In this document: piece after piece, positions 1-14,986 of the stretch
How the letters are laid out: every line of letters begins with the position of its first letter
How positions within the stretch are numbered: position 1 is the stretch's first letter
Source: Pinus tabuliformis
Taxonomy: Eukaryota > Streptophyta > Pinopsida > Pinales > Pinaceae
Reading direction: 5' to 3'
Assembly (NCBI GenBank): GCA_031772625.1
Contig: CM062811.1
Location: 644,566,820-644,630,819, forward strand
Length of the DNA stretch: 64,000 nt
The notes under the pieces: model-generated
Seen by the model: only the letters and a program-made list of their open reading frames with translations
Databases searched by the model: none
Told to the model about the DNA's origin: nothing
Translations under genes and position numbers: made by a program

Positions 1-1860
1 CATGTTTGATTTCCATATTGAGACAATTTTTGTCACAATGTGATATTGGACCATGGTTGACCATGATTGAAAATGGTTGACAATGGTTGACCATGGTTTA
101 TTTTCATATTAAGATTATCTTTGTCACAATGTGATGTTGGACCATGGTTGACCATTATTATAAACCCAAGTGGTGTATAATAAACCCAAGTGATTAACAA
201 ACTGAAGGGATTGATATTATAAACCCAAAGGAATAATAAACCCAAGGGATTAATACTAAAACCCTAGGGATTATAAACTTGAGGGAATAATATTAAACCT
301 GAGAGATTAATATTATAAAACCAAAGTATATAAACCCTAAAATAAACATGGTTGACCATGGTTAACCATGGTTGATTTTCATATTGAGACAATCTTTGTC
401 ACAATGCAATGTTGGACCATGGTTGACCATGATTAACTTTCATATCAAGACAATATTTGTCACAATGTGACATTGGACCATGGTTTACCATGGTTGATTT
501 TCATATTGAGACAATATTTTTCACAATGTGATGCTTGACCATGGTTGACTATGATTTATTTTCATGTCAAGAAAATCCTATGATAAACCCTAAGATAAAT
601 ATTATAAACCAAGGTATATCAACCATATGATAAATATTATAAACACTAAAATAAAAATAGTTAACCATGGTTTATTTACATATTGAGAGAATCTTTTTCA
701 TAATACGATATTGGACCATGGTTCACCATGGTTTACCATGACTGATTTTCATATTGAGACAATATTTGTCACAATACGACATTGGATCATGGTTGACTAT
801 GATTGATTTTCATATTGACACAATCTTTGTCACAATGTGACTTTGGACCATGGTTGACCATGATTGGCCATGGTTGATGATGGTTGATGTTTTTTTACCA
901 TAGTTGAATTTCATATTGAGACAATATTTGTCACATTGTGATGTTGGACCATGGTTGACCATTATTATAAACCCAAAGGATTTATCTTAAACCCAAAGAC
1001 TAATATTATAAACCGTATGAATAATATTATAACCTAGTAATATGAACCGTTTGATTAATAAACCTAAGGGATTGATATTATAAACCCAAGGGATTAATAC
1101 TAAAACCCAAGGGACTATAAACCCAAGGTATATAAACCCTAAGATAAATATTATAACCCTTAGAGAAAACATGGTTGACCATGATTGTTTTTCATAGGAG
1201 TTGTCTAACTTATAGACATAATAGTTTTCTTCATTGGAATTCACCAAAATCTAGTAATTAAATTTCAAGATCTTTGTTGTTTAAAATACATTTTTGAATG
1301 CATAAATAGATTCAATACCCTGAAAAACCCTTGGGGCACTTGAATTATGCAGATTAAACAATTTAAACTCAAGTTTTAAAAATCTCTGTAAGATTTTGAT
1401 TAAAAATAACCAGAAAAATGTCATGAAAAAGGCCATTTCATCTATAAGTTAGACTATGCCATTTTCATATTGAGACAATATTTCTAATAATGTGACGTTG
1501 GACAATGGTTTATTTCCATATTGAGACACTTTTTTTCATAATGTGGTGTTGGACCATGGTTGACCATGTTTGACCAATGTTGACTATGTTTGACCATGAT
1601 TGGTTTTCATATTTAGAAAATATTTGTCACAGACCCAAGGGATTAATATTATAAACCTAAGGGATATAAACCCTAAGATAAATAGTATAAACCCTAAAAT
1701 AAACATTAAACCATAGCATTAATATTATAAACCTCAATATTAATATTATAAACTCAAAGGATTAATAAACCCAATGGATTATAAACCCAAGAGAATAATT
1801 GAGATGATATTTATCATAATGCAATGTTGGACCATGGTTTATTTTCATATTTATGCCAAT
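1..1860 (+). repeat. Composite satellite array, forward orientation
   Basis: Two modules alternate. Module A is about 61 bp where intact (its TCACAATG core recurs at 399, 460 and 521). It contains CCATGGTTGACCATGG, TTTTCATATTGAGACAAT and the near-palindrome TCACAATGTGA. Module B is about 20-30 bp of TATAAACCCAAGGGATTAAT, some copies reading AAACCCTAA like a telomere unit. Copies are diverged. ATG-rich module A gives spurious ORFs with periodic NHGQPW-type peptides on the minus strand; these are not genes. About 1200-1460 is a less repetitive interlude. The array probably extends beyond the left edge. Confidence 0.9.
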
Positions 1861-1895
1861 ATGTGTTTCTTTTGAATCGGTTCACCTCACATTTT

Positions 1896-2019
1896 TGTCT
1901 ACCCTTTTGCCTGAAATTTGACACTTGGTGTGACCGTCCTTCTACACAAATCAATGATGTCTACCCTTTTGCCTGAAATTTAACACTTGGTTTGACCGTC
2001 CTTCGACACAAATCAACAA
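1896..2019. repeat. 62-bp tandem duplication
   Basis: Two adjacent copies begin with TGTCTACCCTTTTGCCTGAA at 1896 and 1958 and differ at only a few positions. They lie just outside the satellite edge. No coding function is seen. Confidence 0.85.
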
Positions 2020-2558
2020 TTGCTGGAGTCTGACCTCTATTCTGTTCCACTTCATCGACATGTGCTTCACTGTGTTACATGATGGTATTTAGTTACAAGT
2101 GTGGTCTTCAGTTATAGGACGAGTGATGGGTGTTTTAGTTATGGGCCGAATGGTTTCTTCATCGTGTGGATGGTGTTATGGTTGAGATCTTGTCTTAGCT
2201 CCTACACATGTTGTAGGAGAACCCTCGTCTACATTGTTATAGTAAACTTGATCACGAATATCTTGGGTTTCTTTTTCATGTACGATGTTACAGATAAAGA
2301 TATTGTATAAGGTAGCGACCTCTTAGATCCCTTACATGTTGAATGAGAACCCTTGTATTCAGTGTCACTAAAATCTGTTATGGTTGGCTAAAGCCCTACT
2401 AAGGTGAACTATGAAGAAAAAAATTCTATGTGTTATAGTTTGTGCATCCATGCTTTACTCTTTTTCCAGTTATACAAAGGGGTAGAGGGATGCCTCTATA
2501 GCTTTAGTCTGTAAGTCTTGGACCTCCCAAAGGATTGGAGGAGGACTAACTACTAGCC
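2020..2558. other. No recognisable gene
   Basis: Single-copy-looking sequence of mixed composition. Short ORFs are present (for example 2101-2310, plus strand) but show no domain or codon structure that I recognise. Confidence 0.5.
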
Positions 2559-2858
2559 TTGTCAGAAAACCCAGTCTCTGTCTTTTGTTATGATAGAACT
2601 TGTCGAGACATGCAGAAAAGAGGTGCCATTTGTTGTTTCAGTATGCCAGAACCTTCTGAGACTCACAGAAAAGAGGTATCATTTTTTGTTAGATCTGATC
2701 AAAAGGCAGAGGATTTTTTAGTTGTTCCTCCTGGTGAGAATCCATATGATATGGAACCTATAGGATTGAGCCACAAGTCAGATCTACAAGAGCTTGTGGA
2801 CTCGGGGACAGCTGAAAACTTTGTTTCATTGTTCAGTTGTAATGAAAAACCAATTTAG
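2559..2858 (+). pseudogene. Possible retroelement protease remnant
   Basis: A 99-codon open frame, called from a non-ATG start, ends in a segment reading LVDSGTAENFVS. This resembles the aspartic-protease active-site region of Ty3/gypsy elements (consensus near DSGATHNF), but with T and A swapped after DSG. The rest (FFVRSDQKAEDFLVVPPGEN) is not recognised. A degenerate zinc-knuckle-like repeat lies about 330 bp downstream, the reverse of the usual gag-then-protease order. Chance resemblance is quite possible. Confidence 0.25.
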
Positions 2859-3006
2859 GTAGTTATCATGTCTATGCCATTTCAAACATTATAAACTATG
2901 ATCGTTTCTTTCATTGAAGTGGAAAGGAAAATTAGGAGTAATGATGATCTTAAGAATGACACCTCTAGATATTTATTTATAAACTGGAAGAAATCAAACT
3001 GAACTA

Positions 3007-3262
3007 AATCCAGTGGATCAAATTTTTATGCAAAAAGGAAGACATGGAAAGGTTCTGATTGTAGGAAGTTTTGACATGATACATGGGACAGTAGAAGAGG
3101 GACACATATATGTTGAGGAAATCCAATTGGAAGAAATCCAGTGGTTCAAAATTTTTATGCAAAATACAAGACATCCTGGAGATGTTTTTTTTGTGGAAAG
3201 TTGAGACATGAATCATAGGTCAACAAAAGAGGGTTTCATATCTGTTAAAAAGGAATAATGTT
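3007..3262 (+). repeat. 128-bp tandem duplication with zinc-knuckle-like reading
   Basis: Two diverged copies start with AATCCAGTGG at 3007 and 3135. In one frame the second copy reads CFFCGKLRHES, then a stop, then VNKRG; the first reads CRKF, stop, HDTWDSRRG at the equivalent place. Both resemble a decayed CCHC knuckle (C-X2-C-G-K-X-G-H) of a retroelement gag. Neither copy is open, and the final cysteine is missing. Confidence 0.45.
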
Positions 3263-3756
3263 GATGAAAACACAAGATTGGTTGTTAATATTGATAAAAA
3301 GTTGCCTAAGGAAACAATAAGTGGACAAAGGAATTGGCATAGTATATAAACAAATTATTTGGAGATGTCTCCCATATGACTTGACCTAGTTGTCTAAGGT
3401 AAGTAATTCTTTTCAATTTTGGATGAAATGTAGATAAGGTTAAACCTTAGTTCGTTTTTTTACCATAAAGGAGGAGAGAGGAGGAGGGTGTATGGACGAA
3501 TGGGTATCACATTAGATAATAATGCTACCTACTCAAGTTCAATTCAATTAGTGCAAGTAAATTAAAAATTATTAGTTTGTTTAGGACGAATTATTCATAG
3601 AAATTAAAATGTTGGAGTCATTTCACCATGCCCATTTACATGAAGACACATACCCTACACAAATCATATATGTGAGAATAAAATTTGTGGCTTAACCTTT
3701 TGGCATTGCTGTAGTGAATTCTTAGAAAATCAACATAATTATCATACTACATTTTT
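3263..3756. other. No recognisable gene
   Basis: AT-rich sequence with no supported ORF, RNA gene or repeat. Confidence 0.5.
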
Positions 3757-3980
3757 TATTAGACTATCCATAATCTGAATTACCAATCTAAAATTTTGCA
3801 CACAGTTTTTATTAGGCTAGTTATCCATAATATGAATTATGTAGACCAAAGTTATATAAAAAGAGCTTATATTAGCCTCTCCATAATTTGAATTATGTAG
3901 GAATAAGTTTCACAAATAGATTTATTGGAATATCCATAATCTGAAATACGCAGGCCAAAGTTCTACAAATACATGTATTA
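3757..3980. repeat. Degenerate ~57-bp tandem repeat, four copies
   Basis: Four diverged units begin near 3757, 3811, 3870 and 3923. Each carries ATTAGNCTATCCATAATCTG-like sequence followed by AATTATGTAGACCAAAGTT-like sequence. Spacing is 53-60 bp. Confidence 0.7.
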
Positions 3981-5708
3981 ATATAAGTACTAGAAAGCAA
4001 CATTGTTTGGTGATTCAACATTCTAATAGTAATTTTTTCACCCACATTGGCATGTGGTATTACATTATTAGAACAGTTATGTTTTCTCTTTGAAATGGGA
4101 GTTCTAAGTGTATTTTGATTGCTTTGTAATTGTTTGTATTGTCTCCTCCTAAAAGTTGTAGTTGGAAGGGGTTTGCAACTTGATCAAAGCAAAAGTTTTT
4201 CTTGCTTATTTGTGCATGTATGTTCAAATCCTCTTGTAGCCATGACTGCAATAAAGAATATATGTATATTCTTCTATATGATTATACATATTATCTTTTG
4301 TTTATACATCTTTATGTGTTTAAATAGAACTTAGTTCTTAATTAATAGAGAAACAAGAAGTTCTTGAAATAGGGCAATCAAAATAATATCCTAAATCCAA
4401 TAATTAAATTGTCACCTTGTGTGTAAGGAAAAATCATTCATGCAAATAATGTTCCCTGACTTATCCACTATCACTTTCCTTTTTTTTTTTTGATGGCCAA
4501 TGTTCATGATATATATTTTAAAGCATAGATTGCATGTACAATTATTTTTTTGTTCTCTTTACACAATCTTATGGATTCAAACCTCCAACACCTTCATAGC
4601 CCAATTGTGAATTATCATTATCCCCTTTTCTTCAACAAATCACCATAAGCATGGATTCACCTTCAAATGTAGATAAATTATGCTCTAGAAACATCAAACT
4701 CTAAAGAAAGCAGCACTGATATGGAGTTAATGGTCAGGATGTACTGGTGTGATACACGTGTAGTAATGTACATTCTTAAACAATATCTTGCTTGAATAAG
4801 AAGTGACAAAATATTGAGAAGCCACAAATCCAAACCATGAAAGCTATATTAAAGCTTATCCTAAATTATTAGCATGGATTTTTCAAGATTCTGTCAGAAT
4901 GAGTACATTGCAAGTCATATATGATGGTGATTTAAAAATTTCTATAATCCAATATAAGGTTACAAAATGAAAATGGGCTCACTATAAACTCAAAGATAAA
5001 CCCACTTATAACTCTTGCCAAAGTCTACCATTTACAGTTCTTGAGAAAGTCTAGAATTGCAATTAGGAAGAGCGAGTTTTGAAAATTTGATCAAGTTGTA
5101 GCCATATCGATAATGGTGGAGATGGAAAGCTTGAATAATTTTCCCTGAATATAAGTTATATCTGCTTGCAATGTTTGATTCTCCTTCAGAGTGCTAGAAG
5201 CAATTTTTATGATCCTTGTTTCATTCCAAACGCACAATATGTTCCTCTAAATATTCTCTTGTTGTTCATGTCCATCAATCTACCAATCAAACAACAAGTG
5301 AAGTGTCAAATCAGAAAAAAATACTCCAAGATACAAATACAAGGGCAAGGTAGAAAACATTTATAACAATTATGGAAATCAACACACACATTACAATATA
5401 GATGCACAACAAAACCCTCAATCCCATTGCTTAGCAATTTATAATGAAGCAAGAATAGACACCCAATCAAAGCATAAGGCTAAATACAAATGACTCAATA
5501 GATCAAGAAACATTATAGCACTTGACTAATTAGAAACTACTATATACCTCCTATATAGCAAACCCGTTGCAAGAAGTTAGAAGGGAATCATATCATACAA
5601 AAATAATTTGTAGCTTGTATTTCTATTATTCATCCAACAATCAAAGCTTAAGACTAGGTAATAATATATGCCAAATGCATCTATTCATACATCACTCGTA
5701 AGGCTATC
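3981..5708. other. Gene-free AT-rich stretch
   Basis: No ORF with recognisable content on either strand. A short T-run is present near 4480. Short ORFs here (for example 4119-4334 and 5166-5366) look random. Confidence 0.5.
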
Positions 5709-6016
5709 CATATCAGGTAAAATTTAAGGATGGTAAATTTTCTTAAAGTTTAGAAACCTCGACGAATATTACTAGTCCTTATTATGCAAATTGTAAAATG
5801 TTTGGTCATATTTTTTGTAAAAGTATTCAAATTTCTAATAATTTTATATAGTCTCTATAAATTTTTGGCAATTTTTGATGTAAAATAATTTTATCCTATA
5901 AAATTTGGGTGAATAAGTTTTAGAAAAATTGGAAAATTGCGAATCTGTTTTTTGGAGAAACCATGGAAAATTAGCCCATCTGCGAATATTAGCCCCTAAA
6001 ATTTTACCTGATATAT
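5709..6016. mobile_element. MITE-like inverted-repeat unit (tentative)
   Basis: ATATCAGGTAAAATTT near 5711 is matched by its reverse complement AAATTTTACCTGATAT ending near 6015. This bounds about 305 bp of AT-rich, non-coding DNA. Arms of about 16 bp with non-coding content fit a small non-autonomous DNA element. No clear TSD is visible, and the right arm also takes part in the adjacent tandem duplication, so the inverted repeat could be incidental. Confidence 0.35.
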
Positions 6017-6175
6017 GCCCATTTACAATTCTTAGAATTGTATGAGGGTATTGAAACTATATTTGGAGATCAAGATTGTGCCCCAAAATTTTACCCGATC
6101 CATATTGTATATGCCCATTTACAATTCTTAGAATTGTATGAGGGTATTGAAAGTATATTTGGAGATCAAGATTGT
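5992..6175. repeat. Tandem duplication, ~88-96 bp period
   Basis: GCCCC-AAAATTTTACC sequence starts at 5992 and 6080. The following segment (ATATGCCCATTTACAATTCT) recurs at 6013 and 6109. The copies are nearly identical apart from a short insertion (about 8 bp) in the second. Confidence 0.85.
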
Positions 6176-10039
<3,864 letters not shown>

Positions 10040-10200
10040 ATACAACCTTTGCCACAATGTGACATTGGACCATGGTTAACCATGATTGATGATGGTTTTC
10101 CATGATTGATTTTCATATTGAGACAATCTTTGTCACAATGTGACACTAAACCATGGTCAACAATAATTGTCACAATGCAACATTAGACCATGGTTGATCA
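10040..10200 (+). repeat. Satellite island, forward orientation
   Basis: About 160 bp matches module A of the left-end array, including GACATTGGACCATGGTTAAC, TTTTCATATTGAGACAAT and repeated CACAATGTGAC. It is isolated from both terminal arrays. Confidence 0.85.
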
Positions 10201-10523
10201 TGATGAATTATTAATTATTTATTAAAATTAAACTAATTAATTATAAATTAACAACTATTAAAAGAAATTAAACATATTAATTAAACATAAACTTAAATCT
10301 ATTAATTAATTAATTAATTATTAAACTAAAACGTAATTATTAATTATAAATTAACTAAAGCAACATTGAACTATTTTTAATTATTAAATAATTGATTAGT
10401 TTATATTTATTAATTATCTAACACAAATTTTATTATAATTAATTATTAATTATAATCAATTATTAATTTAATTATTAATAAAATTAATTATTAATTTAAT
10501 TTAATTATTAATTTATAATTAAA
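10201..10523. repeat. AT-rich ATTAATTA low-complexity tract
   Basis: Almost pure A/T with recurring TTAATTATTAAT motifs. Similar sequence continues after the 5S-derived insert (10784-10866) and again just beyond the LINE (31588-31710). The LINE therefore seems to have landed inside this tract. Confidence 0.75.
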
Positions 10524-10783
10524 TTAAGCGTGCTTGAGTAAGAGGCGATCTGGGATGGGTGACCTTCCGGGAAGTCTTGGTTAACGGGTGCAAGCCCCAG
10601 AAATGATAATTGACACTATGTGATTCATTTCACTAGTTTGAATCCCACTTCTTCACCCTTGTGAGCATCACCCGATGCAATGAGTGTTAAGTGGACTATT
10701 CAAAAATCATGAGAAATTTATCACTAACAAATATCTCTCATGGAAATGGTCATAGATGAATGACATTGTGAAAGCCCCTCAAT
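10524..10783 (+). mobile_element. 5S rRNA-derived repeat (SINE3- or Cassandra-like)
   Basis: The head (10524-10591) matches the 3' half of plant 5S rRNA. It has AAGCGTGCTTGAGTAAGAG (internal-promoter box A region) followed by GGGATGGGTGACCTTCCGGG (box C region). It begins exactly where the 5S internal control region begins and lacks the 5' half. The remaining ~190 bp (to AAAGCCCCTC) is unrelated to 5S and ends where AT-rich DNA resumes. 5S-headed SINEs and Cassandra TRIM LTRs are both known. No second LTR-like copy is seen here, and I cannot tell the two apart. The promoter boxes carry substitutions, so activity is uncertain. Confidence 0.7.
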
Positions 10784-10866
10784 AATCAATTATTAATTAT
10801 TATAATTATTATTATTTAATTTGATTATAATATATTTATTAATTTATAAATTAATTAACTAAAAAC

Positions 10867-10876
10867 AACTTTGATT
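10867..10876. repeat. Candidate LINE target-site duplication, left copy
   Basis: AACTTTGATT here matches 31578-31587. Both copies sit at the junction between the AT-rich tract and LINE-associated sequence. Confidence 0.5.
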
Positions 10877-10983
10877 TGAATTTTTAATGAAGGATTCATG
10901 GTCCAATGTGAAGACCACTGTGTAGGGAAGAAGGGGATTGTGCGGTGGCAGAGTGACATTGGACTATGAACTTGAGGTAGGGT

Positions 10984-12400
10984 TTGGAGGTCGAGCAAGA
11001 AGGTAGGGTTTCGAAGGGCCTCTACGGCTTTGCCCTGACACCCCTACTTGAGTATCACCAAATGAAGGACATAAAAACTGACATGCAGCGCTCTATGGAG
11101 GGAATAATGAGTGGAATGGCAGGGGGAGAGATCCCCTCCTATAGGAATATTGCAACAGGTGAATCAAGCCAGCATGGAGCAAACGACAGAAGTGGTGGAA
11201 GAGGGAAATGAATACCAGTCTTGGGAGCCAAATGTCAAGTGGGTTTGGGAGGAAAATTCTTGCCAAGAGCTGCTAAGAAACCCATATTCGTTATCTTGAA
11301 CAACAAACTAGAGGAACATCGAAAGTACATGAAGGACCATGCCCTAATCTACAAGTTCATAGGAGCATGGCTGATGGAGAAAGAGTTGATTAAATGGATG
11401 GCTGATGGAGAAAGAGTTGATTAAATGGATCTAGCAACGATGGCAACCGAAAGGCCACATTGATCTCAAGCTTGGGGCAAAGGGATTCTTCACAGTGATC
11501 TTCTCAAACCTGGAAGATAAGGAGAGGGTGTTTGAAAACAGGCCATATTTCTTCAACAATGTGGGATTGTTCATTAGACATTGGGAAGAATGCTACAACC
11601 CAGATCAGGAAAAATTCATGGCTGCCCCAATCTGGGTCTGGCTATTCGGCTTACCAATGAACTTCTGGGATCTTGAGATCTTAGAAGGTATTGAGAACTC
11701 TATTGGAACCTTTGTTAAAGTAGCAGACTCGACAAGAAAGGGCAGATACACTTCCTATGCCAGGATCTGCATCTATATGAATATCACGGAGCCACTCCTA
11801 GACTATATAGAACTGGAATATCATGACGAGATCTGGCTGCAACCTTTAGACTATGAGCACATACCTTTTAGGTGTCGTCGATGCCATGAATATGGCCACT
11901 TGTTTCGGGCATGCCCCCTTAATCAGAAGGAGAATGCCGCCCCAGAAAAAAGGAATGGGGAATCAATGGAAAAGGAAGATGGAGAAGGGTTCCAGGAGGT
12001 ACAATGGAGGAAACAGACACAGAGGCAGGCAGGGAACCAAAAAGAAAACCAAACTGAGAAAGAGCATTGACCCCAGAACCACTTTTTAGTGCTTCAGGAG
12101 GATAACACATGAGAGTACATGTAGGACAACACCATGGAAATGGAAGAACCAAAAGACAAAGAACCAACGGGTAATAAAATGAAGAAGTTGGAGACTGAAG
12201 TAGATCAGGGAATGGCGAACAATATGCAAATGGTGGAACAAACCCTAATGGAGATTGATAACGAAAAGGAGGACCTAAGTGCTGAAGAGCAAGTCATGAA
12301 GTGGCTTCTACAGGAATGGAGACATCTGGATGAAAGGTTCATCCTGGAAGATCAAAAACAACTCTATAAGGATACCTTCCAACAATATAAAGACAAATAG
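10984..12400 (+). pseudogene. LINE ORF1 (DUF4283 + CCHC knuckle), broken
   Basis: ORF1 proteins bind element RNA. The 5' part shifts frame near 11150-11220. From about 11221 the frame reads a DUF4283-like region (AAKKPIFVILNN, then DHALIYKFIG), continuing from 11495 as NVGLFIRHWEECYNPDQEKF and AAPIWVWLFGLPMNFW. A CCHC knuckle CRRCHEYGHLFRAC follows near 11870. The frame change between these parts is explained by a 31-bp tandem duplication at 11367-11428, since removing 31 bp restores the phase. After the first stop at 12070 the same frame continues (NHFLVLQED) with further stops to 12400, ending in a Glu/Lys-rich tail. The start codon is uncertain. Confidence 0.8.
11367..11428 (+). repeat. 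31-bp tandem duplication inside LINE ORF1
   Basis: Two perfect copies start at 11367 and 11398 (ATGGCTGATGGAGAAAGAGT and onward). The duplication is out of phase and shifts ORF1. Confidence 0.9.
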
Positions 12401-12602
12401 GGATCAAAAATAATAAGCCAACCAGCACATTTAGGGTCCCAAGCCAGCAAAGGGAAAGAGATAGGAACACAAGGAAAAGGGGGGAAAAAAGAGGAAGGAG
12501 AATGATGAATGAATCCATCCAAATGGTGGGGGAATCACTAGTGAATTCGGGAAGAGTAGTCCCGTTGTCAAAAGTTTATCATCAACCCCTAAAATTGTTG
12601 AA

Positions 12603-13348
12603 ATGATTATTACAACCTAGAACATTAGAGGCCTCAACAATAGAGGCAAGCAGAGATACCTTAAGGAGAGATTGAAAAAAGATAAGCCCAGTATTATGAT
12701 AGTACAGGAAACTAAAATAAGTGAAAAAAAATTGAAATAAATTTTGGAGAAATTTAAGCCTGAGTATCAAGTAATGGCTCAGGATGCTAATGGCAGTGCA
12801 GGGGGGTTGGCGATTCTATGGAACCCAGAGGAAGTCTGGTTCGAAGATTGGGTGAGCTTACCGAAAATTCTCACAGGTAAATTTCAGAATATAGGATCTA
12901 ATGAATGGGTCTTATTTACAGGGGTATATGGGCCGCATATCCCTAGTGAAAGAGGAGCCTTCTTACAAAAGCTGGAAAACCTGAGGACCCTTTACTCAGA
13001 GGAATTGTGGATAGTGGGAGGGGACTTTAACATGATTACAGCCCTAGCGGAAAAAAAGGGGGGGTGAGAAGGGCGGACGTAGATATGGAATCCTTCAGCG
13101 AAACCATAACAAATTTACGCCTAGTAGATATACCCACAATCAATGGTGTTCACACTTGGAACAATAGAAGAGGAGGGGCACATCAAATATCATGCAGATT
13201 GGATAGGTTCCTAACCTCAGAGCAGCTAATAAGCCAAGATATTTTCATGGAAGCCTTGATCCTCCCATGCATGGGGTCAAACCATTGGCCAATAAGACTA
13301 GATGTGGACCTAAAAAAAAGACCCAAGAACCGCCCTTTCAGGTTCTAA
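12603..13348 (+). pseudogene. LINE ORF2 N-terminus: APE-type endonuclease, broken
   Basis: Apurinic-like endonucleases nick the target DNA for target-primed reverse transcription. From an ATG at 12603 the frame reads IITT, stop, NIRGLNNRGKQRYLKERL, then IMIVQETKIS (the N-R-G and Q-E-T motifs). It continues after a second stop with GGLAILWNPEEV, VYGPHIPSERG and WIVGGDFNMI (G-D-F-N motif). A frameshift sits at an A7G7 run near 13050. The next frame gives THTWNNRRG-like sequence (VHTWNNRRGG), RLDRFL and GSNHWPI (S-N/D-H motif). All expected catalytic motifs are visible but split by two stops and one shift. Confidence 0.85.
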
Positions 13349-14692
13349 GCCTTCTAGCTTAGAGACCCAGGAATCCTTAAAAGAATAGAGGAATGGTGGA
13401 CGCAAAGTGAACAATAGGGCAGAAACAGTATGCATACCTTTCAACTGAAGCTCAAAGAGCTAAAGAAGAACCTCAGGAAGTGGAACAAAGAATAATTTGG
13501 TCACATTACCAAGGACCAAAATGAGATTAAAAAATGAATGGTAGAAGTCCAACAACAAATCATCTAGGAGGGGAGGTCTGAGGAGCTGGTCCAAGAAGAA
13601 GGACTACTGATAAACAAGATGGAGGAAAGAAGAAAGCAGGAAGAGATCCTTTGGAAGCAGAAATCTAGGGTCCAATGGCTAAGGGAAGGAGAAAGAAATA
13701 CAAGATTCTTCCACAAAGCCATGGTGCATCAAAGACAACATAAGAGAATATACTCCTTAGAGGATGAGGAAGGACAACGAAAAGTTCAACATGAAGAAAT
13801 GGCAGAAATGTTGGTTAATCACTTCAAATACGTTCTCTTGAAAGGCCTCGAGAATAGAACAGGGGCTATTCAAAGAATCACGTAGAACATACCCAATCTA
13901 GTAACTCGAGAACATGACATGGCCCTAATGCGTGCTCTAGAGGAAGTGGAAGAGATAGTTCAAGGAATGCAAAGGAACAAAGCCCGTGGACTTGATGGAT
14001 TCACTGCAAAATTCTATCAAGCCACCTGGAAATTCATGGGGAAAGATATCCTAGAGGTGGTAGAGGAATCGCGATGCAACCAAAAGGTATGTCCCAGTCT
14101 AAATTCTACTTTTATAGCCTTGATTCCTAAAACTGCAAAGTCCGAAGATCCCCAGGGATTCTGGCCCATAGCCTTATGTAATGTAATTTACAAGATTATT
14201 GCTACTCTTATTGTAAAACGCTTGAAACCTCTCCTCCCCAACCTCATCTCACCTGAGAAAACAAGATTTGTTGAAGGTAGACAAATCCTAGATGGCTTCA
14301 TCACATCCCAGGAGGTAGTCCACTCTCTCAAGACCCAAAAGATCCCTAGTATGATGATAAAGTTGGATTTATCCAAGGCGTATGATAGACTCAGCTACGG
14401 GTATCTGTCGAGTATCCTCAAAGCCTATGGCTTTGCCCAAATATGGATAAACTAGATCCTGGCCATGATATCCTCCCCAGTAGTCTCTATCCTACTGAAT
14501 GGGACTCCTACCTTGACTTTCAACCCTACCCGGGGCCTTCGGAAAGGGGATCCTATATCGCCCTTCTTGTTTATCATTGCAGTGGAAGGCCTTGGTCAAT
14601 TCATTAAACATGAGGTTCATGAGCCTCGATTGCAAGGCCTCAGGATATGGGGCAACGACCTGCCCATCACTCATCAATAATTTGTTGACGAC
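13349..14692 (+). pseudogene. LINE ORF2: reverse transcriptase, 5' part
   Basis: After several stops (13349-13618) the same frame reads the linker helix region (SRVQWLREGERNTRFFHKA) and then RT motifs: NKARGLDGFTAKFY, FIALIPKTAKSEDP, FWPIALCNVIYKI, FVEGRQILDG, MIKLDLSKAYDR (first catalytic Asp), and GLRKGDPISPFLF. The frame reaches ITHQ, stop, FVDD, where the LTR retrotransposon interrupts it. The FVDD catalytic pair is the last coding sequence before the insertion and continues with IMLFYQ at 27412. Internal stops mean no functional product. Confidence 0.9.
14688..14692. repeat. TSD (ACGAC), left copy
   Basis: ACGAC precedes the left LTR and is repeated at 27407-27411 after the right LTR, the 5-bp duplication expected for Ty3/gypsy integration. 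Confidence 0.93.
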
Positions 14693-14956
14693 TGTAGAGT
14701 CCCTACTTTACACCTTATCCTCCATCATTACCTACTGTTTTCATCACTTTCCTCTCTCTTTTACCTCATTTTCCACCCAGATCATTACATTAGTTGTCAT
14801 TAAACATGATCAAGTGAGCTTTGCTAATGGATAATTGTTTTGTTTAGTTTTTGATATACTTGCAGGTATTCCGCAGCTTTCTGTTGATTCCGTAGCCATC
14901 TGCAGATTCCGCAGCCATCTGATGATCCCGCAGCCATTTTGTTGTTCTCAAGGTTC

Positions 14957-14986
14957 CACGTGCTATTTTGCAGAATGAGCCACGTG
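14957..14986 (+). promoter_or_regulatory. Paired G-box (CACGTG) motifs in LTR
   Basis: Two CACGTG hexamers start at 14957 and 14981, in the contexts TTCCACGTGC and GCCACGTGGG. G-boxes bind plant bZIP/bHLH factors and often mediate light, ABA or stress response. The pair is conserved in the right LTR at 25845 and 25869. A regulatory role is inferred. Confidence 0.5.

Noticed and set aside
399..1000. CRISPR-like spaced repeats
   Set aside because: The sequence is eukaryotic satellite with degenerate units and no unique spacers of constant length.
1..1860. AAACCCTAA-like units as an interstitial telomere
   Set aside because: They are not perfect TTTAGGG arrays; most units read AAACCCAAGGG and alternate with module A.
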